In this document: positions 1-10,625 of the stretch, in pieces
Layout: each line of letters starts with the position of its first letter
Position numbering within the stretch: position 1 is the stretch's first letter
From: Plasmopara viticola
Taxonomy: Eukaryota; Oomycota; Peronosporomycetes; Peronosporales; Peronosporaceae
Length of the DNA stretch: 64,000 bases
NCBI GenBank assembly: GCA_001695595.3
Contig: MBPM02000059.1
Span: forward strand, 1 to 64,000
Direction: 5' to 3'
The notes under the pieces: generated by a model
What the model was told of the DNA's origin: nothing
What the model saw: only the letters and a program-made list of their open reading frames with translations
Database searches by the model: none
Made by a program: the position numbers and the translations under genes

Positions 1-498
1 AAATACCAGTAGCTATAACGGCTTTTGCTTTGCTTCTAAATCAATCAGGATTAGCACATTGACGCCATCATTACAATAACTCGTCGCACCTTTTACTCAC
101 AGCTCTAAGCAAATCTTTTGTCCATTACGACAGAGTTAAGCCATGTGTGACTAAAACGATGGCGACTCACAAGCAGCTCAATACGTGCATGTGTAGTCAA
201 AAGTATTGCCGTTATGGTTGGGCTTCCGTCCAAAACGCGCCGTTTCTTGGATTGGTCGAAAGTGGAAGAGTCGCCCAGTCTGTCCACGTAGACACCTTGG
301 CAGTATCTTAGTGGCTAGAGTGGACTTCAAGTGCGCCAATGATCTTTCCATGTTGCGCCAAGTAGGCCGGACTATGAGCTCACCACGTCGGACAATTCAT
401 TTTGAGTTGACGTTCTCCCGTCTTACCGTGCGATCACCTTGCACGTGAGGACCCTCTAGCTCTCACTACATGCAATCTAGTCATAACGCGACGCTACC
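1..498. other. Upstream spacer of first WRKY19-like gene
   Basis: I see no convincing gene here. Short open frames on both strands have no recognisable domain. An ATTGG (inverted CCAAT) box at 251-255 lies about 245 bases before the likely start codon of the next gene; the second WRKY19-like gene also has CCAAT-type boxes upstream, so this may be part of its promoter, but that is inference. Confidence 0.4.
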
Positions 499-1283
499 AT
501 GGACATCAAAACCCAGCTCGATTTTATTCTTAACCCTGTTGTTGAGACTAAACGGCTCGCTCCGCAATTGCCTTTATCAATTTCCCTGCCACGTACTACG
601 AGCCGCCTATTGCCACACTCCAGCTCAGACTCGATCAATACAATCTCGAGCTGGATCAGCAATCCGGCAATGCCACCGCGTGCTCGGAAGTCGCCTGTAC
701 TGCGTGACATTAAACAGCTACACGGTCTAGAGTCATGTAAAAAATTTGCCAACACCATCGCCGTATCGCCTTCAATTTCGACGCCAAGCATACCATTGTC
801 AAGGATTCAAAGGGCGTGACAACAGTCCCAAGCTCCGATGGCGTCAACTCGATTCTCGGCAGTCCTACCAAGAGCTCACGAGTCTCGTTGTCGCTTACGA
901 CCACGGCACGTCGTTGCAAAGAACGCGGTTGTGCCAGTCTCGCAGTCTCGCGTTTCCGTTGCGTGCGTCACGGCGGTGGCTCGCGATGCCTTTTCAATGG
1001 CTGCACCAACGGAGCCAAACGGCGTCATCTCTGCTTCCAACACGGTGGCTCCACCATCTGCCTGGCCTCAGGCTGCACTAGCAAAGCAAAGCGCTACGGC
1101 TTGTGTTGGTCACATGGAGGTGGCCGCATTTGCAGTTACAGAAATTGTCAAAAAGTGGCGGCGCAAGGCGGATCGTGTTGGGCGCACGGTGGTGGCAATC
1201 GGTGCAAGCTCAAAGGGTGCAGGAAGCGTTCGTATCAAAAGTATGGGTACTTTTGCAAGAGGCACGCTACATGCACCGCTTGA
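499..1283 (+). CDS. WRKY19-like HGG zinc-finger protein 1 (frame broken once)
   Basis: The protein carries five tandem zinc-binding units of about 24 residues, each C-x4-C followed by C-x2-H, mostly ending in HGG (for example CWSHGGG and CWAHGGG). This repeat is the one that makes oomycete proteins get annotated as probable WRKY transcription factor 19; no WRKY domain itself is present, and the function is unknown, probably nucleic-acid or protein binding. The N-terminal part starts at the ATG at 499 (MDIKTQLDFILNP) and resembles the start of the paralogue at 4312 (the shared FILNP block). It reads in one frame to a stop at 819, while the zinc-finger part is in the neighbouring frame, open from about 741 to 1283. 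The shift equals loss of one base, and the A6 run at 739-744 is the best place for it. A short intron is the alternative. The finger region itself is intact. Confidence 0.7.
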
Positions 1284-1562
1284 TTTTTTTAGTATTTTAT
1301 CCTCGTGCACTAGTATTAATTACATGTATTAGTATTAGAAATCTCAGCTCTCTTTAAAGTTCTTTTGCGATTGTCGTGCATAATCTGTAACAGTATGAAG
1401 TGCAACAGCGAATTATGTGCAATTGTATAAAATGTGAAAGGTTTTGATGCTACTATTAATGTATCCTATTATTATTGTATGTCTTTTACGAAAAGCCTCA
1501 ATCATCTGTCGTAAATATTCTTTTAAATTACCTCATTGCATGCATATCTACTGCTCACGGAT

Positions 1563-3340
1563 CTAGTTATGAAGTGCAGTCACCGAGCCGTAGGAATTGC
1601 TGCGCACTATACTCCGTATCTCAGCTGTTTCAATTGCAGTCTGATGACGGAAATGAATACGCGGCGTTGCATGAACGGCAAGTTCCGGTGCCGTGTCAGC
1701 TATTGTGCTTGTCGAAGGCAGCACGAGCGCCGACCGTAACAAAATATTTTCTTCACATTTGTTGTCTGGCTGAAGATTGTTCTCCGACTGAATCACAGCA
1801 CGATGTGCCACCTCTCTCCAGTCAATGTACCGCAAAGCCACGGCCATCAAACTAAACTTGACACTCTCACCCACGAGACTTCCCCACCACAGTCCAGAAA
1901 GTCCGCCATGCCAGTAAAGACCCATACCATACGAGGCTGGAAGCATAAAGACCCAAGATCCGATCGTTGTAATAACAACCAACGTAGTTGCAAGCGACAT
2001 GGCTTCCACTACAGCCGAGATAATAATGTGCAATCCCGAGATAAACACAGTCATAGCAAAGACTGGCATTGTGCTCATAATTGCTGAAAGTACTGTGGGA
2101 TCACGTGTGAAAAGACGTGCGATAGGATCGCAAAAAGCAAAGACAAGGATGGCCGAGACAAAAGCCGTTAGTCCGCCCAGCACAAATCCAACGTGATAAG
2201 TACGTTTTGCAGCTACAGGCTGGTTCGCACCCAAGAAATTGGCAACGCGCACTTGAGTGGGCAAGCCAAAACCCCAATACATGCTAAAGATGAGTCCCCA
2301 TAAGTTGAAAAGTATGCTATTTGCTGCCAGATTCCATGCGCCAAGCGTGCTTGCAAAAGCTGAAATAACATTGTACACCCATTCGTCCAGTGCAATATTA
2401 ATTGTCATCCCAGCAGACAATAAGCCAAAAGTGCGCAGACGCTCCAATTGGAAACACGCACGGAGATCAAAGCCAAACCACGTCTTCTTGTGGAACCCTT
2501 TGTACCAAAACGCGTACAGCGCAAGTGTTGTTGGCTGAAAAAGAAACGTCACGGTCTGCGCAAGCGGCGCTCCGATAAATCCAAGTCCAGAAATTGACCC
2601 ACAGCCGTAGATAAAACAATAATTCGAGCTTATGGACACCGCAATACTTGCAATACCAATAATTGTAGCAGGTCGCACAATTTCTTGGGCCTGCAAATAT
2701 TGGCTAAAAGCACAATATATTGCTTGAGGTAGTACACTGGGTGCCAAAAGTCTTGCGTACGTATCAGCTAGGGCCAAAATTTCCTGATCGTCCGTCACGA
2801 TGCTTAAAATCCAGTCCACGTAAAGAACGAGATCATGACTGGCAATGACAGCACAAGAAGAAGTAGCAGTGCGAGCTGTAGCCATACACCAACGAGCCGG
2901 TAGTTTTTGGCTCCATACGCTTGACCGCAGAGCGTACACACGGAGACTGCAAATCCAAAGATGAAGATTTGGACGCCGCTTATCCATACGTTGGCCAAGG
3001 CGCTAGCTGCTAGCTCGCGCGAGCCTAATGTGCCCAGAAACATAGTGGAAATTGTTGTTAAGGAGATCCGACAGAAGTTTGTGAGACTCACTTGCCATCC
3101 CAAGCTCCAAAGAGCTAACGCTTCCTCACGAAACGAAGGCAAGGCGTCTTCTTGCATTTGAGCATCTGCCATGACTAGTAGACGGTCGTCGTCTGAGGCG
3201 ATCAATGGATTCAGTTGCCACTCGACGGGCTCATTTTCAAAAGATTTATGGTCAATTTGCAGATCTTGGGACGTGGTAGGCGTGCCCAGAACGTATTGTT
3301 GCGTGTCATTCGGCGCGTCAGACGTTGTTGACGATGTCAT
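1563..3340 (-). CDS. MATE family efflux transporter 1 (one frameshift)
   Basis: Multi-pass membrane protein of the MATE (multi-antimicrobial extrusion) family, which exports organic cations, drugs and metabolites in exchange for H+ or Na+. It is clearly paralogous to the intact gene at 11190-12767 along its whole length: both share blocks such as CRISLTT, CTLCGQAYGA, LAPxVLPQAIYCA, WGFGLP and HIIxSAVVEAMSLA. The start is taken at the ATG whose complement is at 3338-3340 (MTSSTTSD), because the 31 residues of open frame before it have no counterpart in the paralogue. The N-terminal third (3340 to about 2825) and the rest (about 2822 to 1563) lie in adjacent frames. The paralogue runs smoothly through this point, and loss of one base in the AAA run at 2822-2824 explains the break. 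Everything after it is open for about 420 codons, so this is either a sequencing error or a very recent null allele. A roughly 80-residue hydrophilic C-terminal tail is not shared with the paralogue. Confidence 0.85.
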
Positions 3341-4311
3341 GGTGCGTTTTTTTCGCCAATTAATTTTGTAGATTTTAGATTGGCATTTAATTAGCAATCT
3401 CTCAAATAGTATCAATACTATGATGTTATTCACTTATGCATCGATACAGTAGCCAGCCAACTATAAACAAAAAGGTAAAGGTATAATTTCCAAGAGAGGA
3501 ATGAGTTGGATGGTATGATGAGCTTACAAGTGCGAATGGAAGTCAAATAGGCGGAGTACAATGAAATGACTCGGGGACTAGGACAAGGACGAACGAATGA
3601 GTAAGAACAAGAGGGCCGTCTTCGGAGATTTCTTACAGGTATTGTGAGTATAAAGCTCATTTTATTTCAAGTCCAATAAGTAACGAAATGTATCTTGAAA
3701 GGACTGAAGCCGTGATGAGATGCGTTAGTTCTCAAAGTTGTAAAAGTTACAATGTATTCCAAAATTGAGTAAAACTTAATGGCCTCTCCAAATTATTTTT
3801 AATATAAACCGGTTTTGAAATGAAATATTAATGAAACATGCTTTCGTGGGACGATGGTATCACGGCCATGCAGCTCAAATCTCCGTATGGCACGTTTGCG
3901 CATGGCGGTAATCAAGTCTCTTAACACCAGCGTTGTCCTAGGGAAATCGTCATAGATAATGGCTTGCATTGCACAAACACGTATTTTAGTGAAACGGTTC
4001 CGCATAAAAGTGATGAAACGGTTGTGGCCCCGGCAGGATTGCAGTGAACCCTCTCATCCCTCTTTTTCTTAGTCCTCGAGCACCTCTAATTGTACCTATT
4101 GATAGTCTGGCACTTGGCCAGCAAACGAGCCATGGCTGCTGATTGGTCAGCTCATAATATGACGCACCTCACCTTTCTGCGTACGAGAGCGTCACGCCGA
4201 AACTAGCCAATCGACGCGCTTCGATAAAGCTACCAGTTGGGACGCGGCCTGCAAATTGTCTTTTGCCTTTTGGGCAACCAAGGCATTTCATAACGCTCAT
4301 CTCAAGCAACA
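3341..4311. other. Divergent intergenic region
   Basis: This spacer lies between MATE-1 (minus) and the second WRKY19-like gene (plus) and probably holds both promoters. CCAAT-type boxes are visible at 4142-4146 (ATTGG) and 4207-4211 (CCAAT), 100-170 bases before the plus-strand start. No coding feature is supported. Confidence 0.4.
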
Positions 4312-4917
4312 ATGTTTCAAGAGAATGAAAGGAAGACGGCGCTGGCATTTATATTAAATCCTTCAGCTTTGCCACCTCTCGAGCCGCTGCACACGCCCTC
4401 GCATGGTAGCAGCGCCTCTGTGTTGCCGACCATGTCCCCGCTTAGTAAGGCAGACATGGGGACGATTGACTCGGCGTTGGAAGAGGGTGGCTGCAGTCGA
4501 AAGAAAAGCGTGGGAATGTACGTTCCCACGTTACCCATCTGTGTCCAGAAGGAATGTCTGCGCGCCGCGGTCTCACGAGGGCGTTGCGTGCGCCATGGCG
4601 GTGGCTCGCGCTGTACGTACCCGAATTGTACGCACGGCGCGCGGCTGTACAACCGCTGCTTCCACCACGGTGGGTGCAAGCTCTGTAAGATCACGGGCTG
4701 CACCAGCAAAGCCAAGCGTTTTGGCTACTGCTGGTCGCACGGCGGCGGCCGCATCTGTGACGAACCGAGCTGCTCCAAAGTGGCAGCACCGGGTGGGTTT
4801 TGCTGGGCCCATGGCGGCGGCAACAGATGCAAGGTGGACGGCTGCAACCGCCGCGCGTACCAAAACACAATTACTATTGCAACCAGCATAACGGAACACA
4901 GAAAAAGTTGCTTGTGA
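4312..4917 (+). CDS. WRKY19-like HGG zinc-finger protein 2
   Basis: About 201 residues. After an N-terminal leader (MFQENERKTALAFILNP) come five C-x4-C...C-x2-H units between about residues 79 and 190, with CVRHGGG, CFHHGG, CWSHGGG and CWAHGGG blocks in the same order as in the gene at 499-1283. The fifth unit is complete only in the next frame: after the AAAA run at 4862-4865 the annotated frame loses the final C-x-x-x-H, whereas the adjacent frame restores it and runs to a stop near 4940. A one-base deletion in that run is the simplest reading, so the true C-terminus is probably about 7 residues longer than the open frame given here. This copy is markedly more GC-rich than its surroundings. 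Its function beyond zinc binding is unknown. Confidence 0.8.
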   Translation: MFQENERKTALAFILNPSALPPLEPLHTPSHGSSASVLPTMSPLSKADMGTIDSALEEGGCSRKKSVGMYVPTLPICVQKECLRAAVSRGRCVRHGGGSRCTYPNCTHGARLYNRCFHHGGCKLCKITGCTSKAKRFGYCWSHGGGRICDEPSCSKVAAPGGFCWAHGGGNRCKVDGCNRRAYQNTITIATSITEHRKSCL

Positions 4918-4940
4918 ACTCTGTAAACTTCTAGCAGCAA

Positions 4941-7446
4941 AACAGGGTTGCTTTATAACAATTTAAAAAATATTTATGATCGACACATTCGCCACCTAGT
5001 TCGTTGATAAGCAAGCATATATCTCAGATTTAGTATGGAGATTGATTTTAGGTTAGGTATCTAAAATAAGAATTGACCTGATGAAAGCTAATAATTAAGA
5101 AAGTCCAAGGCGTTTTTAATGCGCATTGTTCATCGGGGGCTTTACACAACCTTGTAAATATAAAACTGACTTGCATCGACTCACACTTGAGTTCGACAAT
5201 AGACGTTTTTAAATGGAATTGATTTACTTGTAGTGGAAAATGCATCAATCTAAAATGCAAATTTTACGTGTTATCATTTAACACTGCAAAATGCGCTTTT
5301 ATAAGCAATTGCGGGCGCAATAACAGTTGGGGTTAGGCTAAGGCATACCTGAAGTTCAGGACAATCAGCCTAGTATAGAAAATGAGTGGCTTAGTCGTAG
5401 CAAGGAACTTTCCGATCAATGATTTATAAGGTATACCCTATGCATTTCACCTCTAACCTCGCAAAGCATGAATGATGCATTTTCGATATTATGTGCCGAG
5501 TTTGATTATGCAATTTCATTACATTTCTCGCTTTGTGCGAAGTTTGTCACTAAAATCCTAAAAAATTGTCCGAGGGTGACCTGACTTTCGGGAAAAGGTG
5601 CTATGAAAAAACCTTAAGAAAATAAGAGCAAAGACCGTAACCGAAAGAATTCTGACATTAGTAGTTTTCACGGTTGGTGTACATTTGCTGCCGAATCACT
5701 TCTGCGCTAACTACGAGTCTTGATGCCGTATGCGCGCTACATCGGCGATTTTAGAGTAATCAAGCTGCCATTGTTCGAAGAGAATATCACCAAGTCGAAG
5801 GAATTAATTGGTATATGCTTTCTCGCATTCCAAACATCAATGAAAAGTTTTACAAGTTATCAAATAAAAATCATGTGACATTCTTATCCAAATGGCTCGA
5901 TTATTATAAAATTGGAGCAAACCTTGTTTGCTTCTGTGATTTAAGTCCTCACACTTGCATATGTTCGACTAACAAGAGCAATGCAAATGGCGAGTTAGAA
6001 CTTGGTCCCTTCCAAAATCCTCCCATATTTTGGGAGGTCAGCTCTTTATTTCTAAGACTTCGGTATAGTAGACAAACTTTATGTTATAATGATACGACCG
6101 GAGAGCATCGGTCAATAAGGTGTTTGAGTTGCGGCCAATGCAGCGATGCTGTTTTAGCTTTTTGGTTAAAGGCGGCTTATTTTTTGGTCTCTGCTTTTTG
6201 TAAAATCAGAACGAGCTATCTGCCTGACTTTTATAGTATCTATGGTAAAGGCTTTAAAAAGCACAATTCAGAAGTAAACTTCGTATCTTGTTGCTGCTGT
6301 GAGCCCTTTAATAGTCCTCTAAAAGGAAGTACGTGCCCATAAGGAATTGGTAAACTCCGAGTCTTGAAAATTGTAGCGTAAGTACTAGTATACACCTCGA
6401 CAAATTACACATCGTTGAAAAGCCATTGTTACTGTTACTGCTCCGTGTCATGTCCACGATGAATCTCAATATGATGGCGTCAGAGCAACGCGGGGGCAAG
6501 CTGGTTTATTCACGTATATTGATGGGAGCATGAACAGCATTGTTTACTGTAAACATAGCTGATAGTAGCCCTAGGTGTATTTCTCCACTCGCAGCGCAAT
6601 ATACGTTTCTGTAAAGAACAATCGATGGCCAACGGCCTGCAGATGGTCGGCTATGAGCATGTCTGAATTGACGGTGAGAACTCACAAATATTATATCCAA
6701 ATATATTTCGTTAAGTGGAGATTTTGGTACGAGACCAAGAGCAGCATGCCTAGCCGCCCTCTGAAGCCCAGACCGGGACTTTGTTCGATCTTTCTTGCGA
6801 GAATGTGTGAGTGGTTAAGTCGCACGCTTTAAAACGACTCCGTCTTATCTTGCTGGAAGTGCTCCAACAGAGCAAGGTAATAACCAGAGCGCCTATAGAC
6901 GCGTATTGAGCATACTGCATCATTTTCACTGAAAACTAGTTTGATAAGTTAGGGATAGATCGACTTTGAATGCTCGTAGGTGCAAGGATATTTTCCGTAG
7001 CTTTTTGCTAAGGGGAATCTAAAGCTTTATCATTGAACTTCACTCCATACTTCGAGCCTATACAGGTCGCAGATCACTATGTGCCTGACTTCAAAGGAAA
7101 TCGTAACTCTTTCTACCAAATAAATTTAATTTAACTTTTACATTTGCAAATGTGAGCTTAACTGCACCCCTGTGAGACAAATGTCCTAAAAGCATTGTAA
7201 GATTACCCAGTGTGCGTAAGCAGTGAGTCTTAGAACACTACTGGAATTCTGTTGACTCTTAAGATTAGCCTGGTACTTGATCTTTGGGATATAGCATAGC
7301 ATTTCAGTTTTGATGTACACTATGTCTTCTTGGCTCTGTAACCGATGTCTTTAACAAAAAAAGTTTAAAGAAGTCTAGCTTCAAGATTTTCACTAGCATG
7401 AGAAATTACATGCCGTGCGGCAACACGCGCCAGATTCGAAGGTATC
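4941..7446. other. Gene-poor AT-rich spacer
   Basis: About 2.5 kb of low-GC sequence with many stops in all frames. Apart from one unusually long open frame at 5815-6342, listed separately, I recognise no domain, RNA or repeat here. Confidence 0.4.
5815..6342 (+). CDS. Unrecognised 175-codon open frame
   Basis: I do not recognise this. It is the longest open frame in an otherwise stop-rich spacer and encodes a cysteine-rich, slightly hydrophobic product with several Cys clusters (CFCDL, CLSCGQC, CCCCEP). It has no signal peptide at the start and no known domain. A chance open frame is quite possible; the cysteine clusters and length are the only reasons to list it. Confidence 0.15.
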   Translation: MLSRIPNINEKFYKLSNKNHVTFLSKWLDYYKIGANLVCFCDLSPHTCICSTNKSNANGELELGPFQNPPIFWEVSSLFLRLRYSRQTLCYNDTTGEHRSIRCLSCGQCSDAVLAFWLKAAYFLVSAFCKIRTSYLPDFYSIYGKGFKKHNSEVNFVSCCCCEPFNSPLKGSTCP

Positions 7447-7695
7447 TTGGCTCCATACTTCTTTCACCACGATAATACGTTAAACTCCTCGTCTCTTTTA
7501 TTGTACCATTTCGACCTTGCTCACCGTGTGCGCCATATAAAATTTGAACTCAATATCAATGCGCGTGCTGAAGTCACCAGCATTTTGGCTATTCCAATGG
7601 CAAGCGCAATGTTAGAAAGCGGGTTCTCTGATGCCAGTAGCATCCTCATGAAGTAGAGGAGTACTTTGATTAACATTCCTGCGATTCAATCGAGA
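7447..7695 (+). pseudogene. hAT transposase C-terminal remnant
   Basis: The translated strip at about 7555-7680 reads ILAIPMASAMLESGFSDASS, then a short gap, a stop and RSTL. This fits the C-terminal dimerisation region of hAT transposases, whose usual form is L-x-I-P-A-(T/S)-S-x-x-x-E-R-x-F-S-x-A-G-x-I-x-x-x-x-R-x-x-L. The stop codon inside the block (7654-7656) and the absence of the rest of the transposase mean this is a dead fragment. The match is short, so confidence is moderate. Confidence 0.4.
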
Positions 7696-7887
7696 TACCG
7701 CATAAAAAACGGTGATTTTGTGTGTCAATAAGTTTTGCAACAAAGTTATAAGGCGAGACGGGTACCACTTCTGATGAGACACGTGGGTGGTTAGGAGGTA
7801 GGCAATGCCTGTCCAAATTTCTCGTGGGTGGGTACGAGAAAGCACGCCTAAAGCGTTGCGAGGCTCTGGTATATTGGCTTGTTTCAA

Positions 7888-8177
7888 CTATAATGTAATT
7901 AAAGCATTCACTTTCTAACTTATATTTTCGTTAGGCAAAAGTTAACTCGTAATTTCTCATTTTTGGTACTGCTAGAAAGTAAATAGAGTTATCTAACAGT
8001 CTTCCATCTAGCAAAGTGATCTTAATGTATACATACCGTGATGTAAGCACACAATTATAGCACGCTAATGGCTAGAGGCTTCAGGACATGTTGGCACTCC
8101 TTGTTGGCGGCTAGCGTCGCATCAGAGAAAAGCTATGACATGGCAGTCAAATAATAACCCACGAGACATCGGGGTTA
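7888..8177. other. Spacer without recognised features
   Basis: AT-rich sequence with no recognisable coding or RNA feature. Confidence 0.3.
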
Positions 8178-8471
8178 ATGGCGGTACGTCTATTATTGGC
8201 ACTGATAATTATTACACTTTTTTTCTGGGTCGGCTGTGAAAGAGTTCAACTTGGATCAAGTTTTCGTCACGAAACAGAACAACTTCGGAGCAGCTTGTTG
8301 CAGGATCAAACTCGACGATTACAAATTCTCCTACGGTTTCGGATCAGGTTGCAGATTGTATATTTGCAGCGTCGTTTAAGCTCCTCGGCATCCATTGCGC
8401 GCAAGTTTTCCAGCTTCATATTCTTATTGATATATCGGGTGAAGGCACCGGATTGCTCCAAAGTTCGGTAA
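8178..8471 (+). CDS. Possible small secreted peptide, unknown
   Basis: A 97-residue frame that opens with MAVR and a 15-residue hydrophobic stretch (LLLALIIITLFFWVG) followed by Cys, which looks like a eukaryotic signal peptide. The rest is Arg/Leu/Ser-rich. It contains TEQLRSS about 35 residues in, at the distance where oomycete secreted effectors carry RxLR or its variants, but it is not a true RxLR, and no EER or WY fold is evident. It could be a chance frame in AT-rich DNA. I would not call it an effector on this evidence. Confidence 0.2.
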   Translation: MAVRLLLALIIITLFFWVGCERVQLGSSFRHETEQLRSSLLQDQTRRLQILLRFRIRLQIVYLQRRLSSSASIARKFSSFIFLLIYRVKAPDCSKVR

Positions 8472-9095
8472 ATTTATTTTTTTGATAAACAAATTTAAAA
8501 AGTCTAATTGTAAAATTCGCGTGTCATAAGCTGAATTAGGTAGTAGGGCATGCTCGTATTGATGTTAGTGGAATGTCGGCTTGATGCTCATGGTTGAATG
8601 CTGAGGAGAAATGCCTCGAAGTGCTGGGATCTTTGAGAGCTAGCGGAGCGTCTAAGATTGAAGCCCATTAATGTAATAAGGTCGAAAATATGTAAATTGT
8701 GCCTACCTAACCCATGACGGCTTGTTGAAGGTGGCAAATCGGCACTGCGCAGCGCAATCTTTCCGTCTGATTATCTTTCTGCGGATGGTGTGCTGTTGAA
8801 ATCAGCAATTGGGATCTCAATAATTGAAAAGCGTTAGTCAAATTGCAGCGGTAAATCGACTGTTCTATCTGACATTAAGGTGTCTGGAGTTTGAGGGAAA
8901 GAGGAGCTCTCTTTGAGCTCGTGCTGTTAATCGAACCTTGGCAAAAAGAGAAAAAAAAAGAAAGCCTATGCTGCTTATTGTGATGAAGGAAGCTTTGACT
9001 TAGTATTTCCAAACCTGAGTCGCTTAATCGATTCATAAGCAACGGCGTGGGTCCCATACAATGTTTTTTGATCCTATAGCACTTGAAATTAGTAT
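8472..9095. other. Spacer without recognised features
   Basis: No recognised gene or repeat. It ends where the duplicated segment begins. Confidence 0.3.
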
Positions 9096-9760
9096 GCTTG
9101 TGCTTTGAGTGGACTATAGCGCGATTTTTTGATAGACTGATCAATATAATAAACTATTGTCAGCGTCCTAAAGTTGGACTGAAGACAAAGGTTAGACGGC
9201 TTGCCCTTTTGAGCTTATGCAACTACCTCTGGCGTATTTTGTGCAAAGTCGTAATTAAATTTGGGAAATGATACCGGGCAGGCACTCTTCGCTAACGAGC
9301 AGGCACTCTGAATTAAATTGATTGGCATTTCTTCTCTGTGATTGGCTGGAGGGTTAACCGCGACTTTCCACGCAACTTTGACATATTCTTCCGCAGTAAA
9401 ATCACCAGCTTGGAAAAGGTTGGGGTGACGCCCTCCTTCCAAGCGCGGGGGCTAGATGCTCGCGCGCTTCGGGCAGGTGCTCTCGGGCATCTGCAGGTCT
9501 CTAACGAGTCTCACCCTCGACGCGACGGTCTCCAGCACCGGGCGCCACCTGGGCTCTTACCAAGTCAGAGATAAACAAACTAATGGAAGACCCTCAAGAC
9601 CTCGGTGCTGGCTGCACTGCCCGCCGAACGAGACTCGACGTATGCGGACACCACTCTATGCCGTGTACTAGCCAGACTGAGCCTAGCACGTGCATAACTT
9701 GGCAACGCGATAACGTAATACATTACATTACATTACAGTAAAAATCACCATGAACACCCT
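9096..9760 (+). repeat. Tandem duplication, copy 1 (interrupted)
   Basis: A 322-bp unit is present here and again, immediately adjacent, at 9761-10082. The unit consists of about 167 bp of unique flank plus the first part of a TIR transposon. In this copy the unit is 9096-9407 plus 9751-9760, and is split by a LINE-derived insertion. Both unit boundaries carry TGC (before the unit TATGC, after it CCTGC), so duplication through 3-bp microhomology is plausible. The two copies differ at only a few positions. Confidence 0.85.
9408..9735 (+). mobile_element. LINE-derived SINE-like insertion, copy A (328 bp)
   Basis: The element begins near GGAAAAGGTTGGGGTGACGC and ends in AACGCGATAACG followed by a (TTACA)n tail, and is flanked by CAGTAAAATCACCA (9394-9407) and the same motif with one extra A (9736-9750). 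The empty site survives in the neighbouring duplicate. The interior equals the parent LINE at 31092-32237 with two internal deletions: head, then a short piece around CTTACCAAGTCAGA, then the tail starting at ATGGAAGACCCTC. Copies at 61513 and 62702 have the same two joints. It encodes nothing intact and would need LINE proteins in trans. Confidence 0.85.
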
Positions 9761-10082
9761 GCTTGTGCTTTGAGTGGACTATAGCGCGATTTTTTGATAG
9801 ACTGATCAATATAATAAACTATTGTCAGCGTCCTAAAGTTGGACTGAAGACAAAGGTTAGACGGCTTGCCCTTTTGAGCTTATGCAACTACCTCTGGCGT
9901 ATTTTGTGCAAAGTCGTAATTAAATTTGGGAAATGATACCGGGCAGGCACTTTTCGCTAACGAGCAGGCACTCTGAATTAAATTGATTGGCATTTCTTCT
10001 CTGTGATTGGCTGGAGGGTTAACCGCGACTTTCCACGCAACTTTGACATATTCTTCCGCAGTAAAATCACCATGAACACCCT
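9761..10082 (+). repeat. Tandem duplication, copy 2 (uninterrupted)
   Basis: Second copy of the 322-bp unit beginning GCTTGTGCTTTGAG. It contains the left flank and left end of the TIR element that continues to 10673. It shows the sequence into which the insertion in copy 1 went (GTAAAATCACCATG, uninterrupted). Confidence 0.85.
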
Positions 10083-10189
10083 GCACACTCTTGGCCAGCC
10101 TGTCTTCAGCTCTCACGAGGACGCACGCAAAGCTATAAACACGGAGCTCGGAGATGAGCGAAAAGTGCCTGCCCGGTATCACTTCCCTA

Positions 10190-10323
10190 GTAAAAAAGGG
10201 GATTGACGACGTGTGTTTGACTGACACAATAAACCCCTCATCTCCGAGCTCCGTGTTTATAGCTTTGCGTGCGTCCTCGTGAGAGCTGAAGACACGCTGG
10301 CCGAGAGTTTGCAGGGTGTTCAT
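10190..10323 (-). pseudogene. Truncated transposase N-terminal fragment
   Basis: Starting at the ATG complementary to 10321-10323, the minus strand reads MNTLQTLGQRVFSSHEDARK and continues for about 25 more residues (GDEGFIVSVKHTSS) before running into the opposite element. The plus arm (from 10072) encodes a near-identical start. The composition is like the N-terminal region that precedes the catalytic part in FAR1/MULE-type transposases, but without a catalytic domain I cannot assign it firmly. Confidence 0.35.
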
Positions 10324-10448
10324 GGTGATTTTACTGCGGAAGAATATCTCAAAGTTGCGTGGAAAGTCGCGGTTAACCCTCCAGCCAATCATAGAGAAGA
10401 AATGCAGAAATGCCAATCAATTTAATTCATATAAACATCAGTGCCTGC

Positions 10449-10625
10449 TTTTCGGAAAAGGTTGGGGTGACGCCCTCCTTCCAAGCGCGGGGGCTAAATG
10501 CTCGCGCGCTTCGGGCAGGTGCTCTCGGGCATCTGCAGGTCTCTAACGAGTCTCACCCTGGACTAGCCATAGAGCCTAGCACGTGCATAACTTGGCAACG
10601 CGATAACGTAATACAATACAATACA
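10449..10625 (+). mobile_element. LINE-derived insertion, copy B (177 bp)
   Basis: The head TTCGGAAAAGGTTGGGGTG is joined, at GTCTCACCCT, directly to the last about 70 bp of the LINE tail (GGACTAGCCATAGAGCC ... AACGCGATAACG) and an (ATACA)n repeat. It is flanked by a 12-bp duplication ATCAGTGCCTGC at 10437-10448 and 10626-10637. It inserted into the right inner edge of the TIR transposon and is therefore younger than it. Confidence 0.85.

Noticed and set aside
694..760. An intron in WRKY19-like gene 1
   Set aside because: GT and AG dinucleotides exist, but any matching pair gives an intron of under about 40 bases; a one-base loss in the A6 run is simpler. Not excluded.
4285..4311. Oomycete initiator element before WRKY19-like gene 2
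   Set aside because: GCTCATCTCAAG near 4295 only partly resembles the known GCTCATTY initiator; too weak to list as a site.
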